From Cuneatibacter sp. NSJ-177 (GTDB lineage: Bacteria; Bacillota; Clostridia; Lachnospirales; Lachnospiraceae): DNA of 64,000 nucleotides. Location: positions 806,001 through 870,000 of the forward strand of contig NZ_JALIFO010000001.1 of assembly GCF_022867805.1 (NCBI RefSeq), in the 5' to 3' direction. This document shows, in pieces, positions 46,182 through 53,808 of this stretch. The position numbers and the translations under genes are program-made. Within the stretch, counting starts at the first letter, position 1, and every line of letters begins with the position of its first letter. The notes under the pieces are model-generated. The model was not told the origin of the DNA and made no database searches. It saw nothing but the letters and a program-made list of their open reading frames with translations.

Positions 46182-46718
46182 ATGTTCAATGATGGAAGAA
46201 GTAAAAAGGTTGTTTTTGTTGCACATTGCTTTTTAAATCAAAATTCCATTTCAGATGGAACGGCGATTTATCCGGCAGCAAATAAAGATGTTATTGATTT
46301 TTTCTTAAATGCAGATATTGGTATTGTCCAAATGCCCTGTCCGGAGTTTTGCTGTTTAGGACTTGATAGGGGAAATATTCATGGAGCTGATAGCCCGGTA
46401 GTGGTAGAGAATACACGCATACGTTCAGCAATGCAAAATGACGACTCGAATTTGAAACTAACAAGACTGGCTGATTATGTAGTGCAACATATCATGGAAT
46501 ATAAGAAATATGGATTTGAAGTTATCGGTATTATTGGGGCAAATCGTTCTCCAAATTGTGGTGTCGAAACAACATCGGACAATGATGCAGAAATCAATGG
46601 TATGGGATTGTTTATAGATAAAATATTTTGCCAGCTTTTGCGAGAAAACATATCTATTCCCATGATAGGCATAAAGGGAACGGACAACATACAAGAAAAA
46701 CTTCAGCAGTTAATATGA
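46182..46718 (+). CDS. TudS-related putative desulfidase (DUF523-like)
   Basis: The 178-residue protein has three Cys-containing motifs: VVFVAHCFLNQNS, MPCPEFCCLGLDRG and GANRSPNCGVETT, matching the CD3072/TudS-related group that is thought to bind a [4Fe-4S] cluster and remove sulfur from thiolated nucleobases. Activity here is inferred from family only. ATG 46182; the upstream in-frame extension lacks a ribosome site. Confidence 0.78.
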   Translation: MFNDGRSKKVVFVAHCFLNQNSISDGTAIYPAANKDVIDFFLNADIGIVQMPCPEFCCLGLDRGNIHGADSPVVVENTRIRSAMQNDDSNLKLTRLADYVVQHIMEYKKYGFEVIGIIGANRSPNCGVETTSDNDAEINGMGLFIDKIFCQLLRENISIPMIGIKGTDNIQEKLQQLI

Positions 46719-46781
46719 GTTAAGGAATAAGGGCACAAGCATGATTGTTCTGTCCTTGAAAGCATATCAGAATAAGGCGAA

Positions 46782-47342
46782 ATGAAGATTTGTATGGAGG
46801 ATGCAACGAGATATATTGCGCTTTTGCGCGGTGTCAATATAAGTGGAAAAAATAAAGTTCCGATGACTGAACTAAAGAAAGCTTTTGAGGAGCTTGAGTT
46901 CGGAGCGGTTAAGACCTATCTGAACAGCGGCAATGTGATTTTTTCAAGTGATGAAGAGAATATAGGGAGCCTTACAGACCGGATTGAAACAACGATAAAA
47001 AAGTGGTTTGGTCTGGATATTCCGATTTTCGTCATATCAAAAGAGGATCTCGAAGATATTTTGCAACACGCGCCTGACTGGTGGGGTGATGAAAATAAGG
47101 AAATCTATGATAATCTGATTTTTATTATGCCTCCAGCTACATTTGCTGAAGTGCGGGACGAGATCGGAGAACCCAGGGAGGGGTTGGAAAAGATTCAGGA
47201 TTATAAGGAAGCGGTATTCTGGTCTTTCAGCCGAAAGGATTATCAAAAGACAAACTGGTGGAGGGAGACGGCAAGTGCGAATATCAGCGGCAAACTGACA
47301 ATCCGAACGGCAAACACCGTCAGGAAGATAAAAGGCATGTAA
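46782..47342 (+). CDS. DUF1697 family protein
   Basis: The 186-residue protein starts with YIALLRGVNISGKNKVPM and TYLNSGNVIFSS, ending TANTVRKIKGM: the complete DUF1697 pattern. Function unknown. ATG 46782 was kept, but ATG 46794 is possible. A divergent tail of the same family appears after the next gene (48603-48656). Confidence 0.85.
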   Translation: MKICMEDATRYIALLRGVNISGKNKVPMTELKKAFEELEFGAVKTYLNSGNVIFSSDEENIGSLTDRIETTIKKWFGLDIPIFVISKEDLEDILQHAPDWWGDENKEIYDNLIFIMPPATFAEVRDEIGEPREGLEKIQDYKEAVFWSFSRKDYQKTNWWRETASANISGKLTIRTANTVRKIKGM

Positions 47343-47395
47343 GGCTATTAATATGGAGAAGAGCTGGGAGAATAATATAATGGAAAGGAATTGCT

Positions 47396-48586
47396 ATGAA
47401 TGAAATCTATCAGCAAGCAAAATTATTACAGCCAGAGTTGGTAAAAATCAGAAGAGAAATACATCAAAATGCTGAGGTTGGGATACAGCTGCAATATACC
47501 AAAGCATTTGTGAAAGAGAAGCTAATTGCGTATGGATATAAACCCCAGGACATTGCCAATAGCTCAATTGTGGCAACAATCAGCGGCGAACTCCCTGGTA
47601 AAACTATGCTGCTTAGAGCAGATATGGACGGCTTAGCCATTAAGGAAGAAACTGATTTAGAATTTAAAAGTGTAAACGGTGCTATGCATGGCTGTGGTCA
47701 TGATATGCATACCGCCATGCTGTTAGGTGCTGCAAAATTGCTTAAAAAGTATCAAAACCGGCTTCAAGGAAAAGTAAAATTATTATTTCAGGAGGATGAA
47801 GAAGGTTTTACCGGGGCGAAGGCTGTGATTCAGGGAGGTGTTTTGGAAAATCCAAAGGTAGATGCAGCCATGGCGCTTCATGTAAACTCTGGTACGCCGA
47901 GCAATATGGTGCTGTGTGGTCTTGGCCATTTCATGGCTGGCTGCACTTTGTTTCGCATTGAAGTAAGAGGCGTGGGCTGTCACGGAGCGATGCCTGAAAA
48001 TGGGGTTGACCCAATTAATATTGCGGCACATATTTACCTGTCGTTACAGGAAATTGCAGCGAGAGAAGTGGCGGCGCAAGACCCTTGTGTATTAACGATT
48101 GGTAAATTTGCCGGTGGACAAACTCCCAATATTATTCCTGAAAAAGTCGTTTTAGAGGGAACAATCCGTTACAAAAACAAAGAAACAGGGGATAGAATTT
48201 TTGAAAGAATTCAAGAAATTTCAAAACTGTGTGCCCAATCCTTCAGAGGAAGGGCAGTTGTAACGGAATTATCCAGTGCGCCGCCTCTGATAAACAACGA
48301 TGAGATGATCTATGAGTTTTGCGATTACATTAAGCAATTCATTGCCCCTCAGCAAGTCAGGATATTGCCTCAGGGAGGTATGGGCAGCGAGGACTTTGCT
48401 TCCTTTAGCTATCAGGTGCCCATTGCCTATTTATTATTAGGCGCCGGTACCAACCAGGAAAATGAAGCGTATGGTAAACCCATGCATAATCAAGGCGTTG
48501 TGTTTAATGAAGATATATTGTCCCTTGGGAGTTCGATACTCACGATATGTGCTATGAATTGGTTGAGCAAACATCGAGATGATTAA
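47396..48586 (+). CDS. M20D-family amidohydrolase/peptidase
   Basis: The 396-residue metal-dependent amidohydrolase has RREIHQNAEVGIQ, the motif MHGCGHDMHTAMLLGAA, the Glu pair in FQEDEEGFTGAKAVI (usually FQPAEE), GCHGAMPENGVDPIN in the dimerisation lid, and GGMGSEDFASFSYQVP. Likely substrates are N-acyl amino acids or indole-acetyl-type conjugates; not predictable. AAAGGAATTGCT before ATG. Placed between a full DUF1697 gene and a DUF1697 tail. Confidence 0.9.
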   Translation: MNEIYQQAKLLQPELVKIRREIHQNAEVGIQLQYTKAFVKEKLIAYGYKPQDIANSSIVATISGELPGKTMLLRADMDGLAIKEETDLEFKSVNGAMHGCGHDMHTAMLLGAAKLLKKYQNRLQGKVKLLFQEDEEGFTGAKAVIQGGVLENPKVDAAMALHVNSGTPSNMVLCGLGHFMAGCTLFRIEVRGVGCHGAMPENGVDPINIAAHIYLSLQEIAAREVAAQDPCVLTIGKFAGGQTPNIIPEKVVLEGTIRYKNKETGDRIFERIQEISKLCAQSFRGRAVVTELSSAPPLINNDEMIYEFCDYIKQFIAPQQVRILPQGGMGSEDFASFSYQVPIAYLLLGAGTNQENEAYGKPMHNQGVVFNEDILSLGSSILTICAMNWLSKHRDD

Positions 48587-48602
48587 GATTTATTCCGCTC
48601 AG

Positions 48603-48656
48603 CGACAATCTGACAGGCAGAACGGCAAACACCGTCAGAAAAATAGTTGGAATGTG
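48603..48656 (+). pseudogene. C-terminal relic of a second DUF1697 gene
   Basis: Seventeen bases after the M20 stop, the sequence reads LTGRTANTVRKIVGM, nearly the end of DUF1697 at 47296-47342 (LTIRTANTVRKIKGM). The nucleotides AACGGCAAACACCGTCAG are identical in both. The two tails differ at other positions, so they come from paralogues, not from a recent exact copy. Confidence 0.72.
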
Positions 48657-48681
48657 TGTGTTTATTTTCCACATCCCAACT
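48645..48681. terminator. Hairpin between convergent M20 and GntR-type genes
   Basis: AGTTGGAATGTG (near 48645) pairs with CACATCCCAACT (ending near 48681) with one mismatch; GACAATC/GATTGTC flank it further out. It is followed on the plus strand by ACTTATTTT and lies between convergent genes, so it may terminate both. Confidence 0.6.
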
Positions 48682-48690
48682 GATTGTCAC

Positions 48691-50151
48691 TTATTTTAAG
48701 GAATCTCTGTCAGGGACCTGTACAGATAAAGCCTCGGTAAAATGGTGTTTCTCAACCATATATGCCTGGACAGAAGTTAAAATCAGACGGTAAGAGTCGG
48801 CTAGACACTCGGCAAACTCAGCGTTGTTTCCTGAACGCAGACAGTGATATGCTTTACGGGTGATTTTATTAAGCTGTCCGATTGCATCGGCTCCCTGCGG
48901 GTAAAATGCGAAATAGAAACCCCATTCTGTGACTTGGCTGGTTTCCTGCCAAATGGTTTGCAACGGTACTAAGGTCAGTCGTTTAAAAATCATCTGAAAC
49001 AGATTTGCGAGCGCTATTCCTGGCTTCTTGTTCTGGGCAGCCAATGCTTTCAGGTCATCCTCGCTAAAATGAGGTGCAGTGTAGGCTGCGACTGGGTAGG
49101 ACAGCAGTACCATGAGCTGCAGCGAATAGAGATATGTTAGGGCGTCCCGCTTCGTAGTAATATCCAGAAGCGCCTGTTCGGTGTTAAGCTGGTCGGGAGT
49201 CAGAACCATCGTACCTTTGCCGTTTAAGGTTTTTGTGTAGCCTCTGCGTTCCAACAAAGTTAATGCCTTTCTGACTGTATAGGCAGACACGCCATACTGC
49301 TTGGCCAGCTCAGCTTCATAAGGTAAATAAGTTCCGGACGAATAGACGCTTGTTCCTATCTTTCGCGTCAAATCGCGGACAATGCGGGTATAGTAGTAAT
49401 CCTTCCCTCTGAGGGGATTCCATTCAAATGAAACCGGCACCTGGGCAGGCGCCTGGGTAACGCTGTCTGACATCTGGGTGAAAATTCCCTTAATAATGGC
49501 GGACATGTCTTGGTAAAGTGCTTTTAAATGATGATACTGTTCAACTGGATCGCGTTCTGATAATACATCAATGATGGATTGGGGATCAAAAGCCGGCCTC
49601 TGGCCCATGATATCCTGGGAAAAACTACATTTTTCTAAAAAGTACGCAAAATTCCCCTGAAGTTCAAAGGCTGTGTGCAGATCACATAACAGAGGGTTGT
49701 GGGTGGCGCCTAAAATATCCCTCGTCAGTGCAATCAGAGCCTTCCAACTCTCAGAACAGATACCCTGCTGCACCGCTCTTTGAGCCTGCCGATAGTGGGG
49801 CATGGACTCAATTGAACATTTATGCGCAGCGAATACAAGCAGATAGGGCAATAACCGTCCATATGTTTCATACACCTGTAAGATAGAATCCCGCTGCGCT
49901 AACATCGTAGATATTCCAGGGCCTGCCAGACTGTTGGGAAGAACTACGGGAGCCTGCCGGATCCGGATGTCGATCAGTTTTTCCGCCTTTAGGGTATCTA
50001 ATACCCGCGTAATGGTCGCAATTCCCACATTGTATTCTTCACATAGATTTCTGGAAGAGGGGAGTTTGCTGTCGGGCTGGAATTGCCCTGAAGCAATACG
50101 TTTTTTTAAATCTTCATATACATAAGAAAAACGAGTTTCCTGTCGTTTCAT
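48691..50151 (-). CDS. Regulator with two GntR-type winged-helix domains
   Basis: The 486-residue protein has one GntR winged helix at the N-terminus (YVYEDLKKRIASGQF, LPSSRNLCEEYNVGIATITRVLDTL) and a second at about residues 265-330 (LPYEAELAKQYGVSAYTVRKALTLLERRG). Helical regions of about 170 residues follow each. No FCD/UTRA motif is recognised. Two DNA-binding domains in one chain suggest binding to paired sites. ATG 50151 has AGAAAGGG 10 nt upstream; an earlier ATG at 50184 does not. It is divergent from the signalling cluster. Confidence 0.82.
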   Translation of the reverse strand: MKRQETRFSYVYEDLKKRIASGQFQPDSKLPSSRNLCEEYNVGIATITRVLDTLKAEKLIDIRIRQAPVVLPNSLAGPGISTMLAQRDSILQVYETYGRLLPYLLVFAAHKCSIESMPHYRQAQRAVQQGICSESWKALIALTRDILGATHNPLLCDLHTAFELQGNFAYFLEKCSFSQDIMGQRPAFDPQSIIDVLSERDPVEQYHHLKALYQDMSAIIKGIFTQMSDSVTQAPAQVPVSFEWNPLRGKDYYYTRIVRDLTRKIGTSVYSSGTYLPYEAELAKQYGVSAYTVRKALTLLERRGYTKTLNGKGTMVLTPDQLNTEQALLDITTKRDALTYLYSLQLMVLLSYPVAAYTAPHFSEDDLKALAAQNKKPGIALANLFQMIFKRLTLVPLQTIWQETSQVTEWGFYFAFYPQGADAIGQLNKITRKAYHCLRSGNNAEFAECLADSYRLILTSVQAYMVEKHHFTEALSVQVPDRDSLK

Positions 50152-50193
50152 AATATAAATGCCCTTTCTCAAGCTCAAACACATATTGTTTAT

Positions 50194-50223
50194 ATTATAC
50201 TACATAATTCCGAAGAGTGGCAA
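50194..50223 (-). promoter_or_regulatory. Promoter of the tandem GntR gene
   Basis: On the minus strand TTGCCA (50223-50218) and TATAAT (50199-50194) are 18 nt apart. Confidence 0.5.
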
Positions 50224-50442
50224 TGGAACTTAAAACAGAGGGGTATGTAGTTGAGTTATTACAAGTATTTCTTCTTGTGTATGACAGGACATAATGATAA
50301 AATAAAAAACAAACCATTGTCAAATTAGAAAAGAATAGTGCGGCCGAATAGGCCGTAAAATTTTCCTATAACCTATTTGCAAAGGTTAGCAGAATGGTAC
50401 TGAGAAAGATAATAAGATTAATAAATTCACTGGAGTGATGGT

Positions 50443-52071
50443 ATGTTGAAAGTCGGCCCCAAATTGAAGGTTTTAATTGTAGACGATTCTGAATTGAATC
50501 GAGAGATGCTGGGCTCTATGCTTGGAAACGAATATGAGATCTTGGAAGCAGAGGATGGAGCGCAGGCCGTTGAAATATTGCGTGAACACGTAACTGAACT
50601 TTCTCTTATCCTATTGGATGTTCAGATGCCGCATGTGAATGGGCTGGATGTATTGAAACATATGAACCAGTTTCATTGGATTGATGTAATTCCGGTCATC
50701 ATGATTTCCAGTGAAACTGCGCCCAAATTTATAGAACGTGCGTATGATCTTGGAGCGACGGACTATATTGCCCGACCATATAACACGATAATAGTACGCC
50801 GTCGTGTAGCCAATGTAATTTTATCTTTCGCAAAGCAGCGGCAGTTAATGGAGATCATTACCCAACAGATTAGTAAAAAAGAGAAGGATAATCGGCTGAT
50901 GCTCTCCATTCTGTCTCATATCGTGGAATTCCGCAATGGAGAAAGTGGCCTTCATGTTTTACATATCAATATCATTACAGACCTTCTGATGCGGCAGTAC
51001 AGGTTGAAAATCGGCAACAATAAAATCACAAATGAAGATATTTCTCTGGTCAGTATGGCTTCAGCACTGCACGATATCGGCAAGATCGCCATTCCCGAGG
51101 AGATTCTCAATAAGCCTGGCCGCCTTACAGCAGAGGAATTCCAGATTATGAAGGGCCATTCTATGGCAGGTGCAGAGATACTTATGGACCTGCCCATCGA
51201 CCGGAACGAGCCTTTGCTGAAAACAGCATATGAAATCTGCCGGTGGCACCATGAGCGCTATGATGGCAGCGGCTATCCGGATGGACTGAAGGGGGATGCG
51301 ATTCCGCTCTCAGCGCAGGTGGTCGCTTTGGCGGATGTTTATGATGCACTCACCAGTGAACGGTGTTACAAGTCGGCGTATTCCCATGACACAGCAATAA
51401 AAATGATTTTTGACGGACAATGCGGAGCGTTCCATCCTTTGCTGTTGGAATGTTTGCGGGACATTGGAAACACGCTTGAACAGGTGCTGAAGTCCAAAGA
51501 TACATTTGAGGTTGAGAACACAATAAAAGAAACCAGCCATATTGCGGAACAGCTAAACCGCTATGGCCTGGGCGACTCCGAACATATGCTGCACCAACGG
51601 TCCTACGAGCAGCAGCATTTTCGTTTTCTATCCGATATGTCAAGCAAAGGAAGCCTGACTAAATTAAAGTTTATAGATAAGTGTATCTATCATGTTCGGG
51701 CGACTTATGTGGAGGTTGACGGTAGTCCATACTCACTTGAGCTCATTGATAAGATTACCGAGGAAACATTGCTTGGCGGACATGGAAAAGAGGACGTGAT
51801 TAAGTATATTACAGCTCATAACCGTAGACTTTATGAGGATATCCTGACTGGGGCTTATAATCGGCGCTACTATGAGGAGCAGCTACGTGACATGTGTCAT
51901 GTTTCTGCAGTAGCAATGCTGGATATGGATGATTTCAAGGCTGTTAATGATACATACGGCCATCCGGTTGGGGATCTGGCACTGAAGCAAATTGTCTCCG
52001 CAATAAAAAACAGCGTAAGAAAAACGGACTTGGTTATTCGATTAGGCGGCGATGAGTTAAATGTGAGGTGA
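50443..52071 (+). CDS. Receiver-HD-GYP-GGDEF protein, GGDEF domain truncated
   Basis: The 542-residue response regulator starts with a receiver (LIVDDSELNRE; phosphoacceptor Asp in ILLDVQMPHVNG; Lys-type C-terminus replaced by YIARPYN). An HD-GYP domain follows (ALHDIGKIAIPEEIL; HHERYDGSGYPDGLKGDAIP; ADVYDAL), which hydrolyses cyclic di-GMP. The C-terminal GGDEF domain begins LTGAYNRRYYEEQL and DMDDFKAVNDTYGHPVGD but stops at RLGGDELNVR: the last roughly 60 residues are missing and the key Phe is Leu. Diguanylate cyclase activity is thus unlikely. A broken binding protein follows directly. Confidence 0.88.
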   Translation: MLKVGPKLKVLIVDDSELNREMLGSMLGNEYEILEAEDGAQAVEILREHVTELSLILLDVQMPHVNGLDVLKHMNQFHWIDVIPVIMISSETAPKFIERAYDLGATDYIARPYNTIIVRRRVANVILSFAKQRQLMEIITQQISKKEKDNRLMLSILSHIVEFRNGESGLHVLHINIITDLLMRQYRLKIGNNKITNEDISLVSMASALHDIGKIAIPEEILNKPGRLTAEEFQIMKGHSMAGAEILMDLPIDRNEPLLKTAYEICRWHHERYDGSGYPDGLKGDAIPLSAQVVALADVYDALTSERCYKSAYSHDTAIKMIFDGQCGAFHPLLLECLRDIGNTLEQVLKSKDTFEVENTIKETSHIAEQLNRYGLGDSEHMLHQRSYEQQHFRFLSDMSSKGSLTKLKFIDKCIYHVRATYVEVDGSPYSLELIDKITEETLLGGHGKEDVIKYITAHNRRLYEDILTGAYNRRYYEEQLRDMCHVSAVAMLDMDDFKAVNDTYGHPVGDLALKQIVSAIKNSVRKTDLVIRLGGDELNVR

Positions 52072-52074
52072 TTT

Positions 52075-52508
52075 ATGAAGATGATGCTTGGCAAAATGAC
52101 ACATGGTAAGATGTGGTGGAGATTGCTGGCCGTTTTTTCTCTTGCAGTCATTGTGTGTATGGGGATGAAATGAAGATTCAGGTGGCAAAGGATTTCTTGA
52201 AATACATTTACGAAGACGAAGAACTGATGGATATTTCGGCAGGAAACATACCCGAGAGTAAGCGGGTGGCTGAAAAATATGCCGATGAGATCGTCATGCT
52301 GCGCCAGTTTTCTGAAAATGTCGATAACGTCATCGACTTTATGAATTCCAGTCCCAACTGGCAAGGACAGGATAATTCCGTTCGCAGTGTGTGTTGGCCC
52401 CATATCCATAAGTTATTGGCAGGCAATACGACACCGGAAGAATGTGCTGCTAACCTGAATCGGGACTGTAATGCTGCTATCGAGGTGGAGATTTCCTTGC
52501 ACGATTGA
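52075..52508 (+). pseudogene. Extracellular solute-binding protein with internal deletion and frameshift
   Basis: ATG 52075 opens a 32-residue piece with a basic start and hydrophobic core (WWRLLAVFSLAVIVCMG), a typical signal peptide. A shift near 52170 then leads into a helical C-terminal domain (FLKYIYEDEELMDISAGNIPES, HIHKLLAGNTTPEECAANLN) typical of family 1 solute-binding proteins. The roughly 300 residues between are missing. The ligand site is lost. Confidence 0.78.
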
Positions 52509-52524
52509 AAGAAAGGACAAGCAC

Positions 52525-53790
52525 ATGAAGCTGTATAAAATTATACTATCCACTTTTTTTGTATTAACATTGATGTCGGGCTGCAGTCATCGTTCCAATG
52601 AAATCATGCTCATTGAAAACGAACCGCTTGCGGAACAGGAGCATATATTTCTTTCTGTTTATGGATATAAAGCAGATGCACATAATCTGACAGCCATTGA
52701 AAGCATATTGAACCGGTATATGGAGCAGAACCCTGAAGTTATCGTGACCTACGAAGGCGTGAAAGGGATAGACTACTGGAATGCCTTTGAAAGAAGGGTA
52801 CAGGCCAATGGACTTGACGATGTATTTATGGTGGATCATGACCGGGAGATCGAATTGGCGGAACAGGGAAAGCTGGCGGATTTATCTGGGCTGCCTACGA
52901 TTGAAAAGTATCAGAACATGATAAAAGAGCAGTTTATCAGGGAAGACGGATCAGCCTATTTCCTGCCGACGTGTATCTCTGCTTATGGATTGTATATCAA
53001 TTACGATTTGCTGGAGAAACATGGGCAAAAAGTTCCGGAAAAATGGTCAGAGTTCATGGAGGTGTGTCAGTATTTTGCGGGTAAGGGGATCACACCTATT
53101 GTTGCAAATAACTATGCTTCCCTCAGAAACCTGATTGTCGGTGAATCGCTATACTCGGTTTATCAGAAGGATTCCGCTGCGGCAATCGAAGCATTCAATC
53201 ATGCCCCGGCAGAACTGGTAAATACACTGCGTCCGGGAATTGAGATGGTTGAGGAAATGATTGACCGTAAATGGATCGACTGCGAGGAGGTTTCAGCGAC
53301 AAACCAGGCTTCTGATGACCTTAGATTGTTTGCTGGCGGTGACCGGCCATTTATGATTACCGGGAACTGGGCGACTTCCAGAGTAGCCGATATGGAGCCA
53401 GGCTTTTCCTATGGCGTACATCCTTTTCCCATACTGGATGATGGCAGTGTGCTTGTAATTGAGGCGAACACCTGCATCAGCGTTAATGCCGGCAGTGAAC
53501 ACATAGAGGAGGTCATGGAGCTTGTTGAATGTATTACCCAACCGGATTCAATCTGGGAATACTGCGATAGCCAAAACTCCTATACACCGCTGAAAGATGA
53601 CAGAGTGCCCACTGAACAAACAATTCTTCCCGCTTCTGAGTGTTTAGAAAGCGGCCGGATTGTGATTGGTTCTGATTATAGGCTGAGTCTGCCGTTGGAC
53701 AATTCCCTGTCTGAAATAACAAAGCAGATGTTAAATGGCATGTCTTCAGATGAGGCTGTTGCCTTATTGAATCAACTTTTGGCACAGTAG
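52525..53790 (+). CDS. Extracellular solute-binding lipoprotein
   Basis: The 421-residue lipoprotein has lipobox LMSGC (Cys near residue 19) and the bi-lobed family 1 binding-protein pattern: MEQNPEVIVTYEG, DDVFMVDHDREIELAEQGKLADLSGL (in parts), YGLYINYDLLEKHGQKVPEKWSEF, FMITGNWATSRV and a C-terminal helical lobe. Sugar or oligosaccharide binding is likely. It lies between a c-di-GMP regulator and a hybrid kinase with no transporter permeases nearby, so it may present its ligand to the kinase instead of a transporter. AAAGGACAAGCAC before ATG 52525. Confidence 0.88.
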   Translation: MKLYKIILSTFFVLTLMSGCSHRSNEIMLIENEPLAEQEHIFLSVYGYKADAHNLTAIESILNRYMEQNPEVIVTYEGVKGIDYWNAFERRVQANGLDDVFMVDHDREIELAEQGKLADLSGLPTIEKYQNMIKEQFIREDGSAYFLPTCISAYGLYINYDLLEKHGQKVPEKWSEFMEVCQYFAGKGITPIVANNYASLRNLIVGESLYSVYQKDSAAAIEAFNHAPAELVNTLRPGIEMVEEMIDRKWIDCEEVSATNQASDDLRLFAGGDRPFMITGNWATSRVADMEPGFSYGVHPFPILDDGSVLVIEANTCISVNAGSEHIEEVMELVECITQPDSIWEYCDSQNSYTPLKDDRVPTEQTILPASECLESGRIVIGSDYRLSLPLDNSLSEITKQMLNGMSSDEAVALLNQLLAQ

Positions 53791-53808
53791 TTCCTGGAGG
53801 AGATCGAA

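Noticed and set aside
37022-48690. Classical integron with attC sites
   Set aside because: No tyrosine integron integrase in the window, no RYYYAAC/GTTRRRY core pairs, and the spacer arms are not arranged as R''-L''-L'-R'.
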